A stretch of DNA of 15,841 bases, from NCBI GenBank assembly GCA_021813175.1, contig JAKALJ010000005.1, positions 13,947-29,787 on the forward strand, given 5' to 3'. The notes beneath the pieces are model-generated. The model saw only the letters and a list, made by a program, of their open reading frames with translations, was not told the DNA's origin and made no database searches. Of this stretch, positions 1-5,344 are shown piece after piece (within the stretch, counting starts at the first letter, position 1; every line of letters starts with the position of its first letter). Position numbers and translations under genes: made by a program. This DNA is from a bacterium. Its GTDB lineage: Bacteria > Patescibacteriota > Minisyncoccia > Phycocordibacterales > UBA9973.

Positions 1-800
1 ACATTTTGGCCGGAGCTCTGAGGTACGGAAGAAAGCACATTGTTCGTATTCCCATCCACCAAAGTTACATTGCTAGCATACTGAGTTTGCCAGCTGGCGC
101 TAACCGTACAAGTGCTCTGTCCTTGCCCTATGGTGCAAGAAGTGGGGGAAAGAGTGAGGTTACCGGTCGGCTGGGGCTGGCTGGTTACGGTTACGGTTAC
201 CGATTTGCTGTCAGTTTTGCCGGCGATGTTTTGGCAAGATATGCTATAGGTGGTATTGGTGGTGAGCGGCCCGGTATAAAAACTGCCGTTTAGATTTTTG
301 TTGCCCGCCCAGCCGTTAGACCCGCCGCTCCCGATGCAGGAAGTGGTATTTTGAGAAGTCCAAGTAATATTGGTTGAGCCGTTATACGGCACCGTATTCT
401 GTTCCGCGGAGATGCTGACCGTGGGGTCTGGCACCGAGCAGGCGGGAGTGGTGAAAGAATTTATATTAAGATAGCTTGTGCCATAATTATTAGTCACTTC
501 CAGGCGGAAGTAATATGTAGTGCTTTCAGTAAGTCCGTCAATGTATTGCGAAATAGGAAAACTGCCTTGGGTATAAAAAGTCTGCACAGTAGTCGGAATC
601 CCTCCTCCGCTCTGCACCTGGCTATAGCTCGTGCCATAAGTGAACCGGGCGCGGGTTGGAGGGGTGCCGGTATCCACCGTGCCGGTGAGAGTGGCGCTGT
701 TGCAGGTCATGGCATAGGTCGGAGCGACAATCGAAAAAGCCCCGAGCAAGACGAGCATGCCGAACGCCGAACCGACCCACAATTTTATTTTCCTATTCAT
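1..800 (-). CDS. Secreted FN3/Ig-like modular protein, N-terminal part (cut by window edge)
   Basis: The minus-strand frame is open from ATG at 800 to the left edge (266 complete codons, no stop), so the C-terminus lies outside. Residues 1-30 form a signal peptide: basic MNRKIK, a hydrophobic core and a TYA cleavage site before M31. Residues about 31-118 resemble a fibronectin III-like module (repeated Thr/Tyr, YYFRLEVTNNYG strand, ending SFTTP). Residues about 120-202 form an Ig-like repeat of the kind common in CPR surface proteins (ITWTSQNTTSC ... YSISCQNIAG, with a likely disulphide). A third similar module begins near 206. The role is probably surface exposed or adhesive; no enzyme motif is visible. 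Only a weak AGAAG precedes the start. Without the C-terminus the anchoring mode cannot be told. Confidence 0.85.
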   Translation of the reverse strand, partial: MNRKIKLWVGSAFGMLVLLGAFSIVAPTYAMTCNSATLTGTVDTGTPPTRARFTYGTSYSQVQSGGGIPTTVQTFYTQGSFPISQYIDGLTESTTYYFRLEVTNNYGTSYLNINSFTTPACSVPDPTVSISAEQNTVPYNGSTNITWTSQNTTSCIGSGGSNGWAGNKNLNGSFYTGPLTTNTTYSISCQNIAGKTDSKSVTVTVTSQPQPTGNLTLSPTSCTIGQGQSTCTVSASWQTQYASNVTLVDGNTNNVLSSVPQSSGQN

Positions 801-880
801 AAATTTGCTTCTAATTTACTGATAATTTTTATTTTTAATTTGGCACAAGCAGAAGTCTGGCAGAAATCTGATCCGGCCTC

Positions 881-933
881 TACTCTTTAAAATCATGGAC
901 GTCCGAGAATGACTTTCATGACTTTAAAGAGTA
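881..933 (-). repeat. 17-bp inverted repeat / RNA hairpin between two minus-strand genes
   Basis: Arms 881-897 and 917-933 are complementary over 17 positions around a 19-nt loop. The single mismatch becomes a G-U pair only in minus-strand RNA, so the helix is complete in the transcript of the flanking genes. No T-run follows, so it is not a normal intrinsic terminator. A second weak inverted repeat (GTACG ... CGTAC enclosing A- and T-runs) lies beside it at about 931-964. It sits between the lipoprotein stop (979) and the FN3/Ig protein start (800), and may be an mRNA processing or regulatory hairpin. Confidence 0.6.
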
Positions 934-978
934 CGGGAAAAAGAATATCTGATTTTTTTCGTACCCTTTCTCCCGAAT

Positions 979-1656
979 TTAGAATTTAATCCCCATTTTG
1001 AATGCTGGCCCGGTTGAGCCTCCAGGCGGCGTTCCCCCTTCTTTGGAACTGTTATTGCGTAGCACTAGCCACGCAACGCCGGCCACGAAGACCGCGGCGG
1101 CAGTCCCAATCCCTACCTCCAGCCAGGGGAAGCTGGAAGATTTTACCCCTTTTTCTTCCCGAGGAGGGAAAATCAGAGTTTTCATATCCTCAACCTTTTT
1201 TTGTAAAAAGGATATGTTATCTCCCAAAGCATCGACCTTGTCGTCCAAAAGATTGAGTCGAACCGCTAGTTTTTGAGAAATGGAATCAAGAGTAAAATCT
1301 CCTATGCCACTAACAAAAACTTTCTTGACTATGATCATTTCTGATCGTTTCAATCCGTCAGGGAAATCTGTCGGATTTCCACATGCATAAACTATGCCTG
1401 AAAAAATTTTTGTTTGAGGTGAAAAGAATGTAGAGGAATCAATGTCAATGATTAATCCTCTCCCACCCATTCCTGTAGTGCGTTTTCCTGACGCACCCAG
1501 AGTGTTGCACTTCGGATTCCCAAGGTATTTTATAGTTAACATACCCTCAGAACCGTTGTAATGCAAATCTACCGGATCCTCAGCCCACTTTATCCTCGTT
1601 TGAGTCAAACCACATGCTGAAAAAATAAACAGAAAAATGAAAAATGTATTTTTCAT
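979..1656 (-). CDS. Putative lipoprotein with coiled coil and C-terminal membrane segment
   Basis: I do not recognise the family. The 225-residue product starts with a short hydrophobic signal ending in a lipobox-like FSAC, with Cys15 as the likely lipidation site. Residues about 20-115 look like a beta-rich extracellular domain with two further cysteines (PKCNTLG, YACGNP). About 120-160 is a probable coiled coil (heptads around LNLLDDKVDALGDNISFLQKKV). About 174-200 is a clear transmembrane helix (VGIGTAAAVFVAGVAWLVL), followed by a Gly/Pro-rich tail. A lipid anchor plus a C-terminal helix is unusual; alternatively the N-terminus is an ordinary signal peptide. The start is firm: AAGGAG at 1663-1668 is 6 bases upstream of ATG. 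It also has a consensus promoter, the best expression signals in the window, and the gene looks more AT-rich than its neighbours, so foreign origin is possible. Confidence 0.75.
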   Translation of the reverse strand: MKNTFFIFLFIFSACGLTQTRIKWAEDPVDLHYNGSEGMLTIKYLGNPKCNTLGASGKRTTGMGGRGLIIDIDSSTFFSPQTKIFSGIVYACGNPTDFPDGLKRSEMIIVKKVFVSGIGDFTLDSISQKLAVRLNLLDDKVDALGDNISFLQKKVEDMKTLIFPPREEKGVKSSSFPWLEVGIGTAAAVFVAGVAWLVLRNNSSKEGGTPPGGSTGPAFKMGIKF

Positions 1657-1713
1657 TTTTAACTCCTTTTTAATTGAAAAATAACGATTTTTTTATTCAA
1701 AAACTCTTCACAC

Positions 1714-1742
1714 AGAATAGCATTTACACCCAAAAATGTCAA
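1714..1742 (-). promoter_or_regulatory. Sigma-70 promoter of the lipoprotein gene
   Basis: Reading leftwards: TTGACA (1742-1737, perfect -35), a 17-nt spacer, then TATTCT (1719-1714) preceded by TGC, an extended -10. The predicted start is near 1707, giving a leader of about 50 nt that carries the AAGGAG ribosome site. Confidence 0.75.
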
Positions 1743-1817
1743 GGGTAAAAAATTTACTATTTCCGTCTGGCCTACTTATTTTGCCGTTCTAAAATTCCCG
1801 TCATTTCAACGGTGGTT

Positions 1818-1848
1818 TTGACATATTTTTCAAATAGTGTAATTTAAT
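1818..1848 (+). promoter_or_regulatory. Promoter of the candidate ncRNA
   Basis: A perfect -35 TTGACA lies at 1818-1823. The best -10 is TTTAAT at 1843-1848 (5 of 6), with a long 19-nt spacer; TAATTT at 1840-1845 gives 16 nt but matches less well. Predicted start near 1855, just before the structured region. No plus-strand protein gene follows. Confidence 0.55.
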
Positions 1849-1854
1849 TCCAAA

Positions 1855-2049
1855 CTTTTGATTTTTCCAATCCTGCCTCCAAAGGAGGGTTGCGATTATG
1901 GAAGCTGTTTGTTTGGAAGTCCCTAGACAGGATAACCTTGCAGGTAGTTTCCCATGGCCACCGCGAAGGGGCATATCGCAACGCCGGGTTGAGATACTCG
2001 GACAGGATTATTTTCAACAAAAAACGCAGACCAAATGTCTGCGTTTTTA
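1855..2049 (+). ncRNA. Candidate structured non-coding RNA (family unknown)
   Basis: About 195 nt between a TTGACA promoter and a strong hairpin terminator, with no convincing reading frame. Pairings seen by eye: closing stem P1 1869-1875/2003-2009 (7 bp, AATCCTG/CAGGATT); hairpin CCTCC-AAA-GGAGG 1876-1888; long-range stem 1889-1896/1975-1982 (8 bp, GTTGCGAT/ATCGCAAC), extended past one bulge by 1898-1900/1972-1974; hairpin 1984-1989/1996-2001 (6 bp, one G-U). Together these make a four-way junction with about 70 nt inside the third arm. I looked for the hallmarks of RNase P RNA, tmRNA, SRP RNA and 6S RNA and did not see them. Because the downstream tRNA is on the opposite strand, this is not a riboswitch controlling a gene in this window. 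The 5' end is inferred. Confidence 0.55.
2020..2048. terminator. Bidirectional intrinsic terminator
   Basis: Perfect 12-bp stem AAAAACGCAGAC (2020-2031) / GTCTGCGTTTTT (2037-2048) with a 5-nt loop. A GC-rich core is followed by a T-run on both strands, so it can end the plus-strand ncRNA and the minus-strand tRNA-Arg transcript. Confidence 0.88.
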
Positions 2050-2055
2050 TAGTAG

Positions 2056-2127
2056 TGCTCCCGGCAGGAATCGAACCTGCATCGCAAGCTCCGCAAGCTT
2101 GCGTTCTATCCATTGAACTACGGGAGC
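2056..2127 (-). tRNA. tRNA-Arg (anticodon GCG)
   Basis: A 72-nt cloverleaf: acceptor GCTCCCG/CGGGAGC; D arm GTTC-AATGGATA-GAAC containing the A20 typical of Arg tRNAs; anticodon stem CAAGC/GCTTG with loop TTGCGGA (anticodon GCG, reading CGC/CGT); T arm GCAGG-TTCGATT-CCTGC; discriminator A73. CCA is not encoded. A GCG anticodon is unusual in bacteria, which normally use ACG with inosine. The anticodon stem lies in a 12-bp self-complementary stretch (CGCAAGCTTGCG, 2093-2104) that could misfold. Confidence 0.93.
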
Positions 2128-2178
2128 AAAAAACGGCACTGATTTAAATTAGCAGTTTTCCGTAAAAAAATCCACTCA

Positions 2179-2194
2179 AAGGAAAGGCTTCCTT
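2179..2194 (-). terminator. Possible weak terminator after the two-TM protein gene
   Basis: A 6-bp stem AAGGAA/TTCCTT with a 4-nt loop lies just downstream of the stop at 2207 on the minus strand. A run of seven T follows only about 10 nt further on, so termination would be weak. Confidence 0.3.
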
Positions 2195-2206
2195 GATGTT
2201 TGCTTT

Positions 2207-2719
2207 TTAGAACCCTAAAAATTCCATCACGCTGTCCGAAAAATGTTCCTTCATTTTTTCTTCCGGCACATCGTGGTTTTTAAAAATGTTCCGGATATTG
2301 TCCGCCACTTCCTCTTCTATAGGCACGGAAAGTATCGGCATCAGCCACCCTTCCGATTTTATAAAAAGGGTCGGCTTCACCGCTTCTTCCGGCAGGGAGC
2401 CGTGCAGTTCCCGCTCTTCGGCCGTGGGATTCTTTTCTACCCAGAAGGCCTTAATTTTTTCATAAGGATGAATCCGATTTTGAATCTTCAATCCGAGCCG
2501 GTTCAGCTCATAGTTCACCATCTCGGGTTTTTTCAGGGAAAACATAGCCATGAGAATACCGCTCACCACTAAAAGCAGAGCAAAGAAAAAATTTCCAAAA
2601 AGGATAGAGGCAACCGCGCCGGCCACCACCAAAACGCCGAGAGCCCAAAACCAGTCCGGAGCTCTCTCTTTTTCTTCATATTCCAAAGCTTTCCACTCCA
2701 GTTTATTCGGCAGGTCCAT
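2207..2719 (-). CDS. Two-TM membrane protein with C-terminal soluble domain
   Basis: 170 residues, no named family recognised, though the architecture recalls conserved hypotheticals of CPR genomes. A short acidic N-terminus (EYEEKERAPDWFW) is followed by two close transmembrane helices (about 24-41 and 44-61). The cytoplasmic part (about 65-165) alternates beta-like segments (YELNRLGLKIQNRIHPYEKIKAFW, TLFIKSEGWLMPILSVPI) and ends in a helix, similar to bacterial PH-like domains behind two helices; that comparison is inference. ATG at 2719 is chosen because a perfect TATAAT lies 9 nt upstream, giving an almost leaderless mRNA; there is no Shine-Dalgarno. It stands alone between a hairpin (2770-2807) and tRNA-Arg. 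Confidence 0.8.
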   Translation of the reverse strand: MDLPNKLEWKALEYEEKERAPDWFWALGVLVVAGAVASILFGNFFFALLLVVSGILMAMFSLKKPEMVNYELNRLGLKIQNRIHPYEKIKAFWVEKNPTAEERELHGSLPEEAVKPTLFIKSEGWLMPILSVPIEEEVADNIRNIFKNHDVPEEKMKEHFSDSVMEFLGF

Positions 2720-2728
2720 ACTGTGATA

Positions 2729-2734
2729 ATTATA
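2729..2734 (-). promoter_or_regulatory. -10 element of the two-TM protein gene
   Basis: TATAAT on the minus strand, 9 nt before ATG 2719. No TGn extension and no clear -35. The start point would be about 2722, leaving only a few bases of leader. Confidence 0.5.
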
Positions 2735-2769
2735 CTACTGGTAAAAAAATCGCGAAAGCAAAAAATCAT

Positions 2770-2807
2770 AACCTGCCAGATTGACTGGCTAGTCAATCTG
2801 GCAGGTT
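2770..2807 (-). terminator. Perfect 17-bp hairpin, probable terminator of the PEBP gene
   Basis: Arms 2770-2786 and 2791-2807 are perfectly complementary with a 4-nt loop. On the minus strand a T-run (ATGATTTTTT) begins a few bases after the stem, so it could terminate the operon ending at 2905 and insulate the gene starting at 2719. The stem is longer than most terminators and may be a palindromic repeat element. The 97 bases between it and the stop at 2905 show nothing recognisable. Confidence 0.6.
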
Positions 2808-2904
2808 TAATAAGTACAGCGTATCTCGTCGCGCTAAAAGGGCGGGCTGAAGGATGAGCGCTTTGTGGCCGAGGCTTGCTCCTGGGGTAAATACCGCTCT
2901 TGTT

Positions 2905-3471
2905 TTAAGCTTGTCTTCCATACAGCCCGATGAGCGCGGCGCTTTCTAGGATATGCCCCTCCATGGCTCTTTCAAGATTATTTTTCTCCGTGGAATCGGG
3001 CAGGTTTAGCATGGTATCCAAAGCGTACAGTTTGAAATTATAATGATGGATGCCGGCTGGCGGACAGGGGGCCACGAAGCCCGGCTTGCCGAGACTACTC
3101 AGGCCTTCCGTAGATCCGACCGGCGGATTGCCGGTGGACAGCGCGGAAGTTTTCGGATCAATATTCCAAATTAGCCAATGATTAAAGTTGCCGCCCGGCG
3201 CGTCCGGGTCATCCACAATGATGGCCAGACTTTTTGCCTCCGATGGCGCTCCGGATAAACGCAAGGGTATCGCCCGCGCCTCCCCATAGCAGGAGTATTG
3301 CTCCGGAATTTTGCCGTTGTTTTCAAACGCCCCGCTTTCTATTTTCATAACACTATTTATGACGTATGGCCTCTCTTTTCCTTTCCCGCTTTCCTTTTTC
3401 TGCTCGTAAAGAAGCCAGATTGAAAGAGCGGAGAGGAAAATTATTGCTAGAGCGGCAACTGTTTTTTTCAT
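2905..3471 (-). CDS. YbhB/YbcL-type PEBP (Raf kinase inhibitor-like) protein, membrane anchored
   Basis: 188 residues from ATG 3471. An N-terminal hydrophobic helix (about 3-22) acts as signal anchor, followed by the phosphatidylethanolamine-binding-protein fold: DDPDAP at 87-92, HW at 98-99 and GIHHYNFKLYALD at 140-152, the conserved ligand-pocket motifs. The family binds small anionic ligands; its bacterial role is mostly unknown. The frame also allows TTG at 3501, but that codon overlaps an extended -10 (TGATATAAT, 3509-3501), so a transcript from it would start near 3494 and include only the ATG. The upstream methyltransferase-like gene ends at 3502, and read-through from it is also likely. 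Confidence 0.88.
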   Translation of the reverse strand: MKKTVAALAIIFLSALSIWLLYEQKKESGKGKERPYVINSVMKIESGAFENNGKIPEQYSCYGEARAIPLRLSGAPSEAKSLAIIVDDPDAPGGNFNHWLIWNIDPKTSALSTGNPPVGSTEGLSSLGKPGFVAPCPPAGIHHYNFKLYALDTMLNLPDSTEKNNLERAMEGHILESAALIGLYGRQA

Positions 3472-3500
3472 CTGATTTATGTTCTCTGGTTGTCTTTTCA

Positions 3501-3509
3501 ATTATATCA
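3501..3509 (-). promoter_or_regulatory. Extended -10 promoter of the PEBP gene
   Basis: TGA followed by a perfect TATAAT on the minus strand, overlapping the stop of the upstream gene. A TTGACA exists 10 nt further upstream, too close to serve as its -35. The leader to ATG 3471 would be about 23 nt. Confidence 0.45.
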
Positions 3510-4137
3510 TTTTCACTGTCAACACCCTTTTATTATTTTCTATGAATTGAACCCCGTTACTCTCTCGCGTCAGTCGTTCTCTGACCGATTGGATGTATTT
3601 GTCTATCTCGGCAAAATTGTGGGTTATGCGGATTTCTCCGCCTGACTTGAGGTGTTTCAGAGCTTCGCTGATCAGTCCGTAAAGCGCTTTTTCTTTTTCG
3701 ATATCGTCTTCATACCTTTCGTGCAGGAAAGTACTTTCAGGGAATATGATCAGATCATACTTTTCTTGCTCCGGAATGTTCCATTTGCCATACATGTCAA
3801 ATACGAAATACTTGAAATTCTTCGGCAAGACGGCTTCGTTTATATCCGACAAGATTATGTTTTCTTTTTTTATGCCTAGATCCGCGAGCATCCGTTCCAA
3901 AAAAGCGGGTCCGGAACCAACAGAGAGAATCTTTGAATCCTTCCTTATCAGGTCTTTCACATCGGCTTCCGTGATCATACCGGCATGAAAATACCAACTG
4001 GGAGAGAAATAAAAATACTCCTTGGTGTCGGGAGGAGTGTATACCTCTATATTTTTAAATTCAGGAAATTTCGTCATTTCCAGCTCTCGGATCTTTTCCC
4101 AGTATTTCTTCTTTGGTTCTGTTTGCTCAATTGGCAT
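3502..4137 (-). CDS. SAM-dependent methyltransferase-like protein
   Basis: 211 residues with a class I methyltransferase Rossmann core: glycine motif ILSVGSGPA at 70-78, acidic residue after the second strand (LSDIN, D98), motif IV YDLIIFPEST at 127-136 and a late LKHLKSGGEIRIT turn at 160-172. The substrate is not predictable. Motif IV lacks the N/DPPY of DNA or N-methylating enzymes; FPEST is more like small-molecule or degenerate members. ATG 4137 has no Shine-Dalgarno; TAAAAT ends 6 nt upstream. It lies directly downstream of tRNA-Ser and directly upstream of the PEBP gene (stop at 3502), so co-transcription is likely. Confidence 0.78.
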   Translation of the reverse strand: MPIEQTEPKKKYWEKIRELEMTKFPEFKNIEVYTPPDTKEYFYFSPSWYFHAGMITEADVKDLIRKDSKILSVGSGPAFLERMLADLGIKKENIILSDINEAVLPKNFKYFVFDMYGKWNIPEQEKYDLIIFPESTFLHERYEDDIEKEKALYGLISEALKHLKSGGEIRITHNFAEIDKYIQSVRERLTRESNGVQFIENNKRVLTVKMI

Positions 4138-4140
4138 GAT

Positions 4141-4157
4141 GTTATTTTATAAATAAC
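4141..4157 (-). promoter_or_regulatory. AT-rich palindrome with -10-like TAAAAT before the methyltransferase gene
   Basis: GTTATTT and AAATAAC form a perfect 7-bp inverted repeat around TAT, ending 3 nt before ATG 4137. On the minus strand TAAAAT (4149-4144) matches the -10 consensus at 5 of 6 and ends 6 nt from the start. It could be a promoter for a leaderless mRNA, an operator, or chance in AT-rich sequence. Confidence 0.3.
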
Positions 4158-4184
4158 GCCGACAAAAGCACCATTACAGATCAC

Positions 4185-4270
4185 TGGCGGAGGGTAGAGG
4201 ACTCGAACCTCTAAGGGCTTTTGACCCGCTTGTTTTCAAGACAAGTGCCTTACCATTCGGCGCAACCCTC
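4185..4270 (-). tRNA. tRNA-Ser (anticodon TGA)
   Basis: 86 nt including an encoded CCA. Acceptor GGAGGGT/ACCCTCC, anticodon stem CTTGT/ACAAG with loop CTTGAAA (TGA, reading UCA), a class II long variable arm (GGGTCAAAAGCCC) and T arm AGAGG-TTCGAGT-CCTCT; discriminator G73. There is one extra base between the acceptor and D stems (TGC before GCC). Flanking CACT/AGTG would extend the acceptor stem of the precursor. Confidence 0.95.
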
Positions 4271-4315
4271 CAGTGTGGCACCGCGATGATTCCGATGCCT
4301 CGTATATAAAAATGG

Positions 4316-4573
4316 TTACTCTTTTTTCTTCTTCGGCACGAAGATGTGGACCAGCACCCGCTTTACGTCGCCCCAGTTTTTCTTGGCGATCCAGAAGAGG
4401 TAGATGATTTCCAATACGCCGAAAGTGTTTACCACCAAGAGGATTACGAACCATACCTTGTGATTCTTATGGGTTGCCGTCCAGAGGGCGAATCCTTTCC
4501 AAAACAAGGTCCAAACAAGCAAGGGAAGGAAGAACCAGCTGTTCATTATTGCTACCGGATTAAATGATGCCAT
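4316..4573 (-). CDS. DUF5652 family small membrane protein
   Basis: 85 residues with two transmembrane helices (about 12-32 and 40-62) and a lysine-rich tail. The conserved core WKGFALW ... KVWFVILLVVNTFGVLEIIYLFW matches the DUF5652 pattern, which I know chiefly from CPR genomes and whose function is unknown. The start has no Shine-Dalgarno; TGG-TATTAT (4588-4580) leaves exactly 6 nt before ATG, so transcription should begin at or next to the start codon. It is divergent from the RuvX-like gene with only 45 bases between the starts, and read-through into tRNA-Ser (46 bases downstream) is likely. Confidence 0.9.
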   Translation of the reverse strand: MASFNPVAIMNSWFFLPLLVWTLFWKGFALWTATHKNHKVWFVILLVVNTFGVLEIIYLFWIAKKNWGDVKRVLVHIFVPKKKKE

Positions 4574-4579
4574 GAGAAA

Positions 4580-4612
4580 ATAATACCAGAAAACCTGTTT
4601 TTATGCTAGCAT
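4580..4612. promoter_or_regulatory. Back-to-back extended -10 promoters (DUF5652 / RuvX)
   Basis: Minus strand: TGG-TATTAT at 4588-4580, 6 nt from ATG 4573. Plus strand: TGC-TAGCAT at 4604-4612, 6 nt from GTG 4619 (hexamer 4 of 6, weaker). Neither has a good -35. The plus element lies in the palindrome ATGCTAGCAT (4603-4612). Confidence 0.4.
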
Positions 4613-4618
4613 TTCTTT

Positions 4619-5008
4619 GTGAGATATTTGGCTATAGATTACGGGGCAAAAAGAATCGGCCTGGCCCTGTCAGATGAGGAAGGAAAATTGGCTTTTCCGA
4701 AATGTATTCTGGAAAACGGGCCGAAAATACTTGAGAGAGTGGCCGAAATACTGGAAGAAAATTCCGTGCGGGGAATAGTGCTCGGAGAATCAGTGAACGC
4801 GGAAGGAAAACCGAATACAATTATGAAAGAGATAAAAATATTTTCCGAAAAACTGGAAAAGAAATTTTCTCTGCCTGTTCACTTTCAAAAAGAATTTTTT
4901 ACCACCGTAGAGGCGCGCCGATACGGAAAAGAAGGAGAGAGAGCCGACGCCAAAGCCGCCGCTTTGATATTGCAAAGATATTTGGATAAAATAAATCGCA
5001 AGGCATGA
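4619..5008 (+). CDS. ruvX: RuvX/YqgF-like Holliday junction resolvase / pre-16S rRNA nuclease
   Basis: 129 residues, near the usual family length. RNase H-like fold motifs: AIDYGAKRIGLA with catalytic D7; IVLGES at 53-58; the segment LPVHFQKEFFTTVEA at 85-99, where the family normally has DER/DE-xxTT and here only E92 of the acidic pair remains (KE); and RADAKAAALILQRYLD with D110 and the typical C-terminal helix. Family members process the 5' end of pre-16S rRNA and were also proposed as Holliday junction resolvases. The start is GTG 4619, giving the canonical short N-terminus. The TGA stop overlaps the next ATG (ATGA), so the pair is translationally coupled. Confidence 0.9.
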   Translation: MRYLAIDYGAKRIGLALSDEEGKLAFPKCILENGPKILERVAEILEENSVRGIVLGESVNAEGKPNTIMKEIKIFSEKLEKKFSLPVHFQKEFFTTVEARRYGKEGERADAKAAALILQRYLDKINRKA

Positions 5009-5337
5009 ATATTAGTTTGGAGGAATTCAAGAAAGTGGAAATACGGGTAGGCAAGATCTTAGCCGCCGAAAAAGTCCAGGATACGGACAAATTGCTTCGT
5101 CTGTCCGTGGATATGGGAGAAGAAAAACCTCGGCAAATTATTTCCGGTATCGCTCCGTATTTTCCCGATTGTTCAATATTAGTAGGAAAAAAGTGTATGT
5201 TTGTGGCGAATTTGGAGCCAAAGACCATCCGAGGCTATGAGAGCCACGGCATGCTTTTCGCGCTTTCCACGCCGGAAGGAGACTTTTCTCTATTGGAACC
5301 CAAGGACAGCATTCCGCCCGGAACTCTTGCCGTGTAA
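5005..5337 (+). CDS. Stand-alone tRNA-binding OB-fold protein (MetRS C-terminal / Trbp111 type)
   Basis: 110 residues forming just the EMAP-II/Arc1p-like tRNA-binding domain: KVEIRVGKIL at 10-19, DKLLRLSVDMG at 28-38, RQIISGIA at 43-50, GKKCMFVANLEPKTIRG at 61-77 and the SHGMLFA signature at 80-86. The domain binds the outside corner of tRNA and in many bacteria is fused to methionyl-tRNA synthetase (metG) as its C-terminus or exists alone as Trbp111/CsaA. Here it is free, overlapping the RuvX-like gene by 4 nt. It may act in trans with a MetRS lacking this domain. It converges with the giant surface-protein gene, with only 7 bases between stop codons. Confidence 0.92.
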   Translation: MNISLEEFKKVEIRVGKILAAEKVQDTDKLLRLSVDMGEEKPRQIISGIAPYFPDCSILVGKKCMFVANLEPKTIRGYESHGMLFALSTPEGDFSLLEPKDSIPPGTLAV

Positions 5338-5344
5338 CTGATTT

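Noticed and set aside
6..890. Plus-strand frames in the first 900 bases
   Set aside because: They are antisense to a clear signal-peptide-bearing FN3/Ig frame on the minus strand and have no coding character of their own.
1898..2116. 72-codon open frame with a perfect GGAGG 9 nt upstream of ATG
   Set aside because: It would read through the strong terminator at 2020-2048 and then antisense through tRNA-Arg. The SD is paired in a hairpin, and the product has no recognisable composition or family.
2808..2904. GC-richer gap after the PEBP gene, examined for a gene or RNA
   Set aside because: No frame, promoter or convincing fold was seen beyond the hairpin at 2770-2807.
3501..3520. TTGACA followed by TATAAT on the minus strand
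   Set aside because: The spacer is only 10 nt, so the two cannot form one sigma-70 promoter. The TGA-TATAAT part was kept as an extended -10 element.
4271..4315. Possible promoter (TATATA) between DUF5652 and tRNA-Ser
   Set aside because: No -35 or TGn context and a poor distance to the tRNA; read-through from DUF5652 explains expression equally well.
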